Shown in pieces: positions 35,514 to 44,620 of a stretch of 64,000 nt of DNA (the first letter of the stretch is position 1; each line of letters begins with the position of its first letter). The DNA lies in assembly GCF_000011365.1 (NCBI RefSeq), contig NC_004463.1, forward strand, positions 6,496,001-6,560,000, given 5' to 3'. This stretch comes from Bradyrhizobium diazoefficiens USDA 110. Lineage in GTDB: Bacteria > Pseudomonadota > Alphaproteobacteria > Rhizobiales > Xanthobacteraceae. Both the position numbers and the translations under genes were made by a program. The notes under the pieces are model-generated. The model was not told where the DNA came from and searched no databases. It worked only from the letters and a program-made list of their open reading frames with translations.

Positions 35514-36746
35514 ATGACCAACGCAGATACGAAGCAGCACGTTGAGACCCGGCCGCATCAGCGGCCGGGATCGGAATCACGGCAGATTTGGCGATATGCG
35601 GTGGCGGGCTTGTCCGCCTCGCTGGTCGGACTTGGCCTCGCCCGCTTCTCCTACACGCCTCTGATCCCGGCGCTGATCGCGGCAAAGTGGTTCAGCGCGT
35701 CGGATGTCGTCTATCTCGGCGCGGCGAATCTTGCCGGTTACCTTGCGGGCGCACTCGCGGCCCGGGCCGTCGCCACCCGCGTCGGCGCGGTCGGCGCGTT
35801 GCGTGCGATGATGCTGCTCGCAACGCTCTCTTTCTTTGCCAGCTCCGCCCCGGTGTCGTTCTCCTGGTTCTTCGCCTGGCGCTTCCTGTCGGGTCTCACC
35901 GGCGGCGTCATCATGGTGCTGGCGGCGTCCGTCATCCTGCCGCACATTTCTGCCGCGAGGCGCGGCATCGTCGGCGGCGTGATCTTCGCGGGTGTCGGCC
36001 TTGGCGTCGCCGCGTCGGGCACGCTGGTGCCGCTGCTGCTGCAACAAGGCCTGCAGCAGAGCTGGTATGGTCTTGGCGCCCTCTCCGCCCTGCTCACCCT
36101 CGCAAGCTGGTGGAACTGGCCTGCGGAAACGAAGGCTAGTGCTGCGCCTTTGCATCACGCGAAGCACCACCATGCATCGACGGCGGCCCGCGCGCTGCTG
36201 GTCCAATACGGCCTCAACGCGGTGGCGCTGGTGCCGCACATGGTGTTCATCGTCGATTTCGTGGCGCGCGGGCTCGGCCAGGGCATTGCCGCGGGATCGC
36301 GCTACTGGGTGCTGTATGGTCTCGGCGCGATCGTCGGCCCGCTCGTCACCGGCCATCTTGGCGACCGGTCAGGCTTCGGTCCGGCGCTGCGCGCAGCCTT
36401 CCTGATCGAGGCGGCGGCCGTGCTGCTGCCGACCGTCAGCACCGCGCCGGTTTCGCTGATCGTGTCGAGCGTCGTGGTCGGCGGCTTCACGCCCGGCATC
36501 GTGCCGCTGGTGCTCGGACGAATCCACGAGCTGGTCCCGCACGCAACCGAGCAGCAGCGCGCGACATGGAGCCATGCCACCACCAGCTTTGCGCTGTTCC
36601 AGGCGGCCGCGGCTTACGGCTTCTCCTGGATCTATGCGCAGACCGGGGGCGACTATCTCGTGCTGTTCGGTTTAGGCGGCGGCGCAGCGGTCCTGGCGCT
36701 CGCGATTGATCTCGGCCTCGCACTGATCGTCCCGCGCAGATCCTGA
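35514..36746 (+). CDS. MFS transporter, YbfB/YjiJ-like
   Basis: A 410-residue membrane protein with twelve hydrophobic segments. GLGLARFSYTPLIPAL is the signature opening of the YbfB/YjiJ family, and the interdomain loop is histidine-rich (LHHAKHHHAST). The AGGAGG ribosome-binding site lies 6 bases before the ATG. As the last gene of the LysR-controlled unit it may export the substrate or product of the SDR and tautomerase. The ligand is not known. Confidence 0.85.
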   Translation: MTNADTKQHVETRPHQRPGSESRQIWRYAVAGLSASLVGLGLARFSYTPLIPALIAAKWFSASDVVYLGAANLAGYLAGALAARAVATRVGAVGALRAMMLLATLSFFASSAPVSFSWFFAWRFLSGLTGGVIMVLAASVILPHISAARRGIVGGVIFAGVGLGVAASGTLVPLLLQQGLQQSWYGLGALSALLTLASWWNWPAETKASAAPLHHAKHHHASTAARALLVQYGLNAVALVPHMVFIVDFVARGLGQGIAAGSRYWVLYGLGAIVGPLVTGHLGDRSGFGPALRAAFLIEAAAVLLPTVSTAPVSLIVSSVVVGGFTPGIVPLVLGRIHELVPHATEQQRATWSHATTSFALFQAAAAYGFSWIYAQTGGDYLVLFGLGGGAAVLALAIDLGLALIVPRRS

Positions 36747-36771
36747 GCGCGATGACGGCAGGCGAGCGGTG

Positions 36772-37419
36772 CTACCCGGCACCGGGCTTTGTCATGATTT
36801 GAGCAAGCGATCGCAGCAGCTCGGTTTGCTTCAGGACCAACTCACATTGCTGTCGCGCATGCGTGCTCGACAGCTCAACCAACTCCGCCAGGGTTCTCGC
36901 ACGGCCCAACTCCCGCGCATACTCCAAGGTCGCGCCCGCATTGACTTTCATCAGTTCGAGCACGACGACGCGACACTCAGCCGCCGTTCCAATTGCCTCG
37001 ATGAGGTGGCCTTCTCCGGCGGCGATTCCATTGGCCTCCGATACCACATCGGCCAGCCGTGGCTTGGCGAGGTCCCTGGCATAATCCAGCGCAGCGTGAG
37101 CACCAGTCTTCATGCCGTCCAAAGCACGCGCCTGACAATCCTTGGCGATGTCCACGATGAGATCAATGGTGGTAGTGCCCGGAGGTTCAGGTCTTGCAGC
37201 GATGACGCCGGCCGCTTCTTGTACCGGAACAATCATCGGAGCGGGCACAGCTTGCGCGATCTGCGGCGCATCTTGCAGGACGGCGGAGACCGAGCCCGGC
37301 GGCATCGCCAAGCCCTCGTCGACGGCGCGGCTCACTTCGGCCGCCAGCTCCACCAGCGAGCGACGCCCGGCGCGTGCAACGTCAGCAGGCTGTCTTGAGC
37401 GCGGCTTGCCCATGATCAT
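36772..37419 (-). CDS. Phasin-family protein with basic N-terminus
   Basis: A 215-residue protein. The C-terminal half (about 110-215) is a helical phasin_2 domain, with LELMKVNAGATLEYARELGR and VELSSTHARQQCELVLKQT. Phasins coat polyhydroxyalkanoate granules. The N-terminal 25 residues (MIMGKPRSRQPADVARAGRR) are basic. The start codon overlaps the 3' end of the ParA gene by 38 bases, so translation is coupled. The length is longer than simple phasins because of the N-terminal region. The ATG at 37413 is an alternative start. Confidence 0.8.
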   Translation of the reverse strand: MIMGKPRSRQPADVARAGRRSLVELAAEVSRAVDEGLAMPPGSVSAVLQDAPQIAQAVPAPMIVPVQEAAGVIAARPEPPGTTTIDLIVDIAKDCQARALDGMKTGAHAALDYARDLAKPRLADVVSEANGIAAGEGHLIEAIGTAAECRVVVLELMKVNAGATLEYARELGRARTLAELVELSSTHARQQCELVLKQTELLRSLAQIMTKPGAG

Positions 37420-38044
37420 TCGACTCCACGATAAGGCGCTCCGAGATCCAACCCCACAGGGCCGCAATTTCCTCCGAGGCTTTTCCCTCCGGCGCGTACT
37501 CGGTTACGCCCAGCCCTGCCCCGAGCGCATCCTGGTGGTCGTTGCGCTGCCCAATGAAGGGGAGCGCAAGCAAGCCGAGCGAGTTGAGCGACGTGGCAGC
37601 TTCGCTCAACCGCCCCCCCCGTGTGGGCGCCTGATTGAGGATGAAGGCAAACCGGCGATCGAGCCTGCGGGTAGCGATCAGCGTTGGTATTGCGGCTTCG
37701 ATATCGGCCGGGCTCGGACGAGCCGGGATGAGACAAAGATCGGCACTGGCAATGGCGCGCGTCGCCAAGGCATTGTTCGTGGCAGCTGTGTCGATGATTG
37801 CGAGCCAAACCCCTTCGGCCTTGAGGCGGGATATCACCGGCTCGATTTCGCTGGGATCGGTGACGCAATCGACGCGAGGATAGGGCTTCTCACGGCGCCC
37901 TTTCCATCTCGAGATCGTACCTTGCGCATCCGCCTCAATGAGAGCGACGCGCTCGCCGCGCTGCATCGCTGCCACCGCCAGCCCAACGGACAGCGTACTC
38001 TTGCCGCTTCCGCCTTTCTGCGTGACCAGAGCAAGGATGTACAT
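37382..38044 (-). CDS. Orphan ParA/MinD-type ATPase
   Basis: A 220-residue deviant Walker ATPase. It has QKGGSGKST with the signature lysine, EADAQGT and IIDTAATNNAL, plus ARPSPADIEA. It lacks an N-terminal DNA-binding domain, as in short type Ib ParA proteins that position plasmids or protein cargos on the nucleoid. No parB gene is adjacent; the overlapping downstream gene is a phasin. The frame opens at 38089, but the ATG at 38044 (MYILALVTQKGG) is the natural family start. Confidence 0.87.
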   Translation of the reverse strand: MYILALVTQKGGSGKSTLSVGLAVAAMQRGERVALIEADAQGTISRWKGRREKPYPRVDCVTDPSEIEPVISRLKAEGVWLAIIDTAATNNALATRAIASADLCLIPARPSPADIEAAIPTLIATRRLDRRFAFILNQAPTRGGRLSEAATSLNSLGLLALPFIGQRNDHQDALGAGLGVTEYAPEGKASEEIAALWGWISERLIVESNDHGQAALKTAC

Positions 38045-38186
38045 GTTCCGCGTTCTCCTCAGGACGGCAACAACGTGGAACTCAGACACCGCCGGAAATA
38101 AACTTCTTGCAGCGCAAAAATTCTACCCCAAGTCGCGATTCGTCTCAAGCGATCGCGAGCCTCTCCCGGTAATTTACGTAGCAAGA

Positions 38187-39653
38187 TCAGGAGTATTGCA
38201 TCACACCGTCGTCGATCCGGCCGAAGCGCAAGGAGACGATGTCGAGGGCATAGTTCTGGTACAGCCGCCACGGCTGCTTCGAGCCCTGCTTCGGCATCTT
38301 GGCGACCGAGCGCTGCACGTAACCCGAGGTGAAATCGAGCGACGGCTGCGCGGTGATCGTCGGATCGTCATTGTGCGGCATGCACTGGCGGAAATTGTGC
38401 CGGTCCATGTAGTTGATGAGCCGGCAGACATATTCGCAGGTAAGATCGCATTTCAGCGTCCAGGACGCGTTGGTGTAGCCGAAAGCCGACGCCATGTTGG
38501 GCACGTCGGCATACATCATGCCCTTGTAAGTCAGCGTATTGGCGAAATCGACAGCGCGGCCGTCGACGCTGATCTCGAGACCGCCGACGACCTGGAGCAC
38601 CAGCCCCGTCGCGGTGACGATGATATCGGCCGCGAGCTCCCGGCCGTCCTTCAGGCGGATCCCGTCGCGGGTAAAATTGTCGATCTCGCTCGTGACGACG
38701 GAAGCCCGCTGCTCGCGGATCGCCTTGAACAGGTCGCCATCCGGCACGAGGCACAGCCGCTGGTCCCAGGGATTGTAGCGCGGCGTGAAATGGGTCGCGA
38801 CGTCGTAGTCCGGGCCGAGCGCCATCTGCACGCCTTTGAGAATGAGGTCCTTCACCTTCGCGGGCCTGCGCCGGCTGAGCTGGAAGAAGAACATCCCCCA
38901 CATCACGTTGCGCCAGCGGATCAGATGATAGGCAAGCCGCGCCGGCAGGTTGCGGCGCAATTTGTTGGCGACGGGGTCCTGCGCCGGACGCGACACCACA
39001 TAGGTCGGCGAGCGCTGGAGCATGGTGACCTGCGCCGCCTTCTTGGCGAGCTCCGGCACCAGCGTCACCGCGGTCGCGCCCGAGCCGATCACGACGACGC
39101 GCTTGCCGGCGTAGTCGATGTCCTCGGTCCATTTCTGCGGATGCACGATGCGGCCGGCGAAATCCGCCGCGCCCTTGAACTCCGGCGTATAGCCCGCCTC
39201 GTATTTGTAATAGCCCGAGCACATGAACAGGAAATTGCAGGTGAAGCGCACGACCTCGGTCGCGTCCTCGCCCGTGATGCGCTCGGCCTCCACGGTCCAG
39301 CGCGCATCCGACGTCGACCACGCCGCACGCTTGACGCGATGGCGGAAGCGGATGTGCTTCGCGATGCCGTTCTCGGCCGCGGTTTCGCGCACATAGTTCA
39401 GGATCTGCGGCCCGTCGGCGATCGCCTTCGGATCAGTCCAAGGCTTGAACGAATAGCCGAGCGTGAACATGTCGCTGTCCGAACGGATGCCGGGATAGCG
39501 GAACAGATCCCAGGTGCCGCCGATGCAGTCGCGGCCCTCGAGAATGACGTAGCTCTTGCCCGGGCACTTCGCCTGAAGATGATAGCCCGCGCCGATGCCG
39601 GACAGGCCGGCACCGACGATCAGCACGTCGACATGTTCTTTGGCTTCGGCCAT
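38187..39653 (-). CDS. Flavin-containing monooxygenase, Baeyer-Villiger type
   Basis: A 488-residue two-Rossmann flavoprotein. FAD motif VLIVGAGLSGIGAGYHL, NADP motif VVVIGSGATAVTLVPEL and the fingerprint FAGRIVHPQKW (F-x-G-x-x-x-H-x-x-x-W) identify a class B flavoprotein monooxygenase of the Baeyer-Villiger or FMO type. The FRYPGIRSDSDM loop is also typical. It inserts oxygen into ketones or oxidises heteroatoms. The ATG at 39653 (MAEAKEH) is chosen because the upstream extension is not conserved. The SnoaL-like gene lies 51 bases upstream. Confidence 0.87.
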   Translation of the reverse strand: MAEAKEHVDVLIVGAGLSGIGAGYHLQAKCPGKSYVILEGRDCIGGTWDLFRYPGIRSDSDMFTLGYSFKPWTDPKAIADGPQILNYVRETAAENGIAKHIRFRHRVKRAAWSTSDARWTVEAERITGEDATEVVRFTCNFLFMCSGYYKYEAGYTPEFKGAADFAGRIVHPQKWTEDIDYAGKRVVVIGSGATAVTLVPELAKKAAQVTMLQRSPTYVVSRPAQDPVANKLRRNLPARLAYHLIRWRNVMWGMFFFQLSRRRPAKVKDLILKGVQMALGPDYDVATHFTPRYNPWDQRLCLVPDGDLFKAIREQRASVVTSEIDNFTRDGIRLKDGRELAADIIVTATGLVLQVVGGLEISVDGRAVDFANTLTYKGMMYADVPNMASAFGYTNASWTLKCDLTCEYVCRLINYMDRHNFRQCMPHNDDPTITAQPSLDFTSGYVQRSVAKMPKQGSKQPWRLYQNYALDIVSLRFGRIDDGVMQYS

Positions 39654-39704
39654 CGCGTTTCTCCCTCCACACAGGATGGGCGGCGCCGCGCCGAATTGCA
39701 ACCG

Positions 39705-40124
39705 TCAGGTCGCTGCGGCGACTACGCAGGCCGTATCGAAATACTCGTAGAATTCGATCGCCTTGCCGTCCTTGAAGCGCCAGAAATCGAGCTTGGGCGT
39801 TTCGGCGAGTTTTCCGGTCCGCTTGTTGATCCAGGCGCAGGAGCCTCGCGCGACGACCGCGTCGCCCTGCGCCACGTATTCATTTATCGTGTAATGCTGC
39901 ATGCTCCACTCGGACAGCAGCGTGTCGAAATAATCGCGGAGCTTCACGCTGTCGTGGTATTCCGTGGCAAATGCCAGCGGCTCGACGCCGCGCGGGATCG
40001 AGGCAAAGTTGATCTTCGGAGCAACGACGACGTCGAACCAATGGTCGACGCTACCTCCCTTGCTCTCGTTCCACCGGTGATAGGCGTCCTGCAAGATCTT
40101 GACGTTAGCGGCCTCGTTGGACAT
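39705..40124 (-). CDS. SnoaL-like / NTF2-fold protein
   Basis: A 139-residue NTF2-like protein (VKILQDAYHRWNESKGGSVD at the start, DFWRFKDGKAIEFYEYFDTA near the end) of the ketosteroid isomerase-like clan. It precedes the Baeyer-Villiger monooxygenase by 51 bases on the same strand, so they are likely cotranscribed and may act on the same cyclic ketone or polyketide-like compound. That link is inference. Confidence 0.8.
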   Translation of the reverse strand: MSNEAANVKILQDAYHRWNESKGGSVDHWFDVVVAPKINFASIPRGVEPLAFATEYHDSVKLRDYFDTLLSEWSMQHYTINEYVAQGDAVVARGSCAWINKRTGKLAETPKLDFWRFKDGKAIEFYEYFDTACVVAAAT

Positions 40125-40243
40125 CGCACTTCCTCCACAATGCTTTCGGTGTCAGACAATATGTGCCGGGCAATGGGCCGCCCGCTGCGAAGGTGGCAGG
40201 CTTTTTCTGGCTCTACCTGAGAGCGTATCAGACGGGTGGGCAA

Positions 40244-40273
40244 CAAAAAAGCCCCGGATCGCTCCGGGGCTTT
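40244..40273 (-). terminator. Terminator of ahcY
   Basis: On the minus strand AAAGCCCCGGA and TCCGGGGCTTT form an 11-base stem with loop GCGA, followed by TTTG. It lies 21 bases after the ahcY stop codon. Confidence 0.88.
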
Positions 40274-40293
40274 GATGTTTCGATGAGGTCGGA

Positions 40294-41715
40294 TCAGTAG
40301 CGGTAGTGATCGCTCTTGTACGGGCCTTCCTGCTTCACGCCGATATAGTCGGCCTGGTCCTTGCGCAGCTCGGTGAGCTTGACGCCGATCTTGGCGAGGT
40401 GCAGGCGCGCGACCTTCTCGTCGAGGGTCTTCGGCAGCACGTAGACTTCCTTCTTGTACTTGCCGTCCTTGTTGTTGGCGAACAGCTCGATCTGCGCCAG
40501 CGTCTGGTTGGTGAAGGACGCCGACATCACGAAGGACGGATGACCCATCGCGTTGCCGAGGTTCACGAGGCGCCCCTCCGACAGCATGATGATGCGGTGC
40601 TTGTCGGGGAATTCGATCTCGTCGACCTGCGGCTTGATGTTGGTCCACTTCAGGTTACGCAGACCCGCGATCTGGATCTCGTTGTCGAAGTGGCCGATGT
40701 TGCAGACGATGGCGCGATCCTTCATCGCGCGCATGTGCTCGATGGTGATGATGTCCTTGTTGCCGGTCGCGGTGACGAAGATGTCGGCGCGCGGGGCGGC
40801 GTCCTCCATGGTCACGACCTCGTAGCCTTCCATCGCGGCCTGGAGCGCGCAGATCGGATCGACTTCGGAGACCATCACGCGGCAGCCGGCCTGGCGCAGC
40901 GAGGCGGCCGAGCCCTTGCCGACGTCGCCGAAGCCCGCGACCATCGCGACCTTGCCCGACATCATCACGTCGGTGCCGCGGCGGATGCCGTCGACCAGCG
41001 ATTCACGGCAGCCATAGAGGTTGTCGAACTTGGACTTGGTGACGCTGTCGTTGACGTTGATCGCCGGCCACAGCAGCGTGCCGGCCTTCTGCATGTCATA
41101 GAGACGATGCACGCCCGTGGTGGTCTCTTCGGAAACGCCCTTGATGCTCTTGGCGATCTCGGCGAAGTAGCCCTTCGGCTTTTCCTTGAGCTGCTTCTTC
41201 AGAAGCGCGAAGAAGACTTCCTCTTCCTCGGAGCCGGGCTTGTCGAGGAAGGCGGTGTCGCCGTTCTCGGCACGCAGACCGAGATGGACGTACATGGTGG
41301 CATCACCGCCGTCATCGAGGATCATGTTCGGATGACCGCCGCCGTGCCAGTCGAACAGCTTGGCGGTGTAGTCCCAGTATTCGGTCAGCGTCTCGCCCTT
41401 GACGGCGAAGACGGGAATGCCAGCGGCCGCGATCGCGGCGGCAGCGTGGTCCTGCGTCGAATAGATGTTGCAGGAGACCCAGCGAATGTCGGCGCCGAGT
41501 GCTGCCAGCGTCTCGATCAGCACCCCGGTCTGGATCGTCATGTGCAGCGAGCCGGCGATGCGCGCGCCCTTCAGCGGCTGCTTCGGGCCGAACTCCTCGC
41601 GGGTGGCCATCAGGCCGGGCATCTCGGTCTCGGCGAGCGAGAGTTCCTTGCGGCCGAAATCGGCGAGCGAAATGTCCTTGACGATGTAATCGGTGAAGCC
41701 GGGCTTCGCGTTCAT
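40294..41715 (-). CDS. ahcY: Adenosylhomocysteinase
   Basis: A 473-residue NAD-dependent enzyme that splits S-adenosylhomocysteine into adenosine and homocysteine. It has the start [19 protein letters not shown], the substrate motif HMTIQT, the NAD motif [25 protein letters not shown] and the C-terminal KSDHYRY that completes the neighbouring NAD site. The 40-residue insert common in bacterial enzymes is present. It is downstream of metK in the same direction, separated by a palindromic repeat, and its terminator is strong. It removes the methylation by-product in the SAM cycle. Confidence 0.97.
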   Translation of the reverse strand: MNAKPGFTDYIVKDISLADFGRKELSLAETEMPGLMATREEFGPKQPLKGARIAGSLHMTIQTGVLIETLAALGADIRWVSCNIYSTQDHAAAAIAAAGIPVFAVKGETLTEYWDYTAKLFDWHGGGHPNMILDDGGDATMYVHLGLRAENGDTAFLDKPGSEEEEVFFALLKKQLKEKPKGYFAEIAKSIKGVSEETTTGVHRLYDMQKAGTLLWPAINVNDSVTKSKFDNLYGCRESLVDGIRRGTDVMMSGKVAMVAGFGDVGKGSAASLRQAGCRVMVSEVDPICALQAAMEGYEVVTMEDAAPRADIFVTATGNKDIITIEHMRAMKDRAIVCNIGHFDNEIQIAGLRNLKWTNIKPQVDEIEFPDKHRIIMLSEGRLVNLGNAMGHPSFVMSASFTNQTLAQIELFANNKDGKYKKEVYVLPKTLDEKVARLHLAKIGVKLTELRKDQADYIGVKQEGPYKSDHYRY

Positions 41716-41738
41716 AGGGGGTTCCTGTTTGTTTGACT

Positions 41739-41830
41739 CGTCATTCCGGGGCGCTCGCGAAAAGAGCGAACCCGGAATCCGGAGGATCGAGATTCCGGGT
41801 TCGCCGCTGTCGCGGCGCCCCGGAATGACG
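41739..41830. repeat. Palindromic intergenic repeat
   Basis: CGTCATTCCGGGGCGCTCGC at one end is the near reverse complement of GCGGCGCCCCGGAATGACG at the other. The centre holds GAACCCGGAATC and GATTCCGGGTTC. A related copy occurs at 46356-46457. It could form a long hairpin between metK and ahcY transcripts. Confidence 0.8.
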
Positions 41831-41838
41831 CAAGTGAA

Positions 41839-43035
<1,197 letters not shown>

Positions 43036-43098
43036 CAAGAAACCCCTTGTTCCGCCACTGCACGGCGGTTCGTTTGCGATGTTTACCTTTGGATTATG

Positions 43099-44454
43099 TC
43101 AATCACGCCGGCGCGAGATGACGTAGGATTCGTCAAGAAACCAGAGCCCGTTGTACTTTCTCAGCACGTCCCTGGCGGCATCCAGAGTGCGGCCGTTTTG
43201 AGTCATTTCTGCCAACCGGTCGTCCTCGATCTGAGCGACATACACCGCCGCATTCCACGCTGCAAAGGCCGTCGAGGTTCCGATAGTACCCGTCACCTCG
43301 TTGGGCAGCGCTTCCATATCATACCTGAAGATCGAGCGGTTGTCCGCGTAGGCATTAAAATTTAGGTCGCGGCCCAACGATCCGAGCTCGTACTTAACTG
43401 CGCGCAATAGCTCATGACGACTGACCGCGAAAGGATTTTCTCCGGGCCAGATTGCCTGGATCATTTCCATGCCCGGATCGTGACCATGGGAGTGAATACC
43501 GATCAGGCGCCCCCCCGGCCGCAATGCCCGCGCCAGAGGCGCAATGATCCGCTTTGCCCGGAAATTGACCGAGGACAGCGCACGGTATGGCTGGGATGCA
43601 ATAACGAGGTCGAAATTGGCCTCGGTCTGGCCCGGCCGCGGAATGGTCGAATCCAGCAGGAACCGGTGATCCTCACGATAGAGCACCAGGACGACGGGCC
43701 GCTCGTAGAGCGGCATGGCCGTGCGCGGGCTGATCGCGGCGCGCCAGTTCTGCTCCAGGAACGGCCGCAGCTCTGCGATCTGCTGCTCGAACTCGCCCGA
43801 CGAGGCGCCACGTAGCGGAACCTCGTGCCAGACGGTGGCGGCCGCCGCTGCGGGCGATGCCGGCGTGAGCCAGGGCGCCTCCGAATAGAACATGTTGGTG
43901 AAGACGAACACCGACGCAGGATGCTCGAAAATGCGATCCGGCACCTTCTCCAGCGTCAGGCGCAGGTCCTCGAGACTGAGCTCCTTGCCGGCGACATAGA
44001 ACGGCATGTGCGGAAAGCGCTGGTGCGTCGCGCGCAGCACCCGCGCCAGCACCGTGCCGTCGCCGACGCCGGCGTCGAACAGGCGCAGCGCCGGCGGGCG
44101 CGGGTGGATGGCGGCCAGTTCCAGCGCAACCCGGTCCGCGATCACCCGCTTTTCGCTACAGGTGTGGACGAACAGCAAATATTTCTGCCGGTTCTCGAAG
44201 AAACGGAAATTACCACGCGGATCGCGCTTTTCCGGGGGCACCTGAAGGCCTCGTGGCGGCGGCACGCCGCCGGCCATCGACGCCGCCATATAGGCCTGGA
44301 TCCGTTCCAGCGTGTCGATGGTGATGCGCTTTCCCTCGCGCAGGCGATGCACCAGCTTCCCATCGTTCACCGCGCGCCGGCCAAACGTCGATTCCGCCAT
44401 ATCCGCCTTGCGGCAGAACTCGGTGATCTGGCTCAGGATTTCGTCGTTTTTCAT
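43099..44454 (-). CDS. SAM-dependent methyltransferase with N-terminal helix-turn-helix
   Basis: A 451-residue protein. Residues about 5-55 (ITEFCRKADMAESTFGRRAV, then DGKLVHRLREGKRITIDTLE) look like a Xre/lambda-repressor-type helix-turn-helix. A class I methyltransferase fold follows with motif I LRLFDAGVGDGTVL and a later IAPLARALRPGGRLIGIHSHG. The target is unknown. It lies directly upstream of metK and 2.7 kb from ahcY on the same strand, so it sits in the SAM-cycle block. The frame extends to 44592, but the ATG at 44454 (MKNDEILSQ) starts the recognisable domain. Confidence 0.8.
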   Translation of the reverse strand: MKNDEILSQITEFCRKADMAESTFGRRAVNDGKLVHRLREGKRITIDTLERIQAYMAASMAGGVPPPRGLQVPPEKRDPRGNFRFFENRQKYLLFVHTCSEKRVIADRVALELAAIHPRPPALRLFDAGVGDGTVLARVLRATHQRFPHMPFYVAGKELSLEDLRLTLEKVPDRIFEHPASVFVFTNMFYSEAPWLTPASPAAAAATVWHEVPLRGASSGEFEQQIAELRPFLEQNWRAAISPRTAMPLYERPVVLVLYREDHRFLLDSTIPRPGQTEANFDLVIASQPYRALSSVNFRAKRIIAPLARALRPGGRLIGIHSHGHDPGMEMIQAIWPGENPFAVSRHELLRAVKYELGSLGRDLNFNAYADNRSIFRYDMEALPNEVTGTIGTSTAFAAWNAAVYVAQIEDDRLAEMTQNGRTLDAARDVLRKYNGLWFLDESYVISRRRD

Positions 44455-44620
44455 GAGTGGGAAGGTGGTGGGCAGCGATGTTGGGTCCCATCTCTTAGCA
44501 AAGTCTGCCCACCGGGGGAATACCCTCGCTTGCTTCACCCCAGGTCCAACGACGGGAGCGTGAACCCCGGCGCACCGCCGGGCAACAAACAAGCACTTCT
44601 CCTCTTACGGGACGACCGCC

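Noticed and set aside
43036..43098. SAM riboswitch in front of metK
   Set aside because: The 63-base gap has one short CCGCC/GGCGG hairpin only, too small for any known SAM or SAH riboswitch class that I can recognise.
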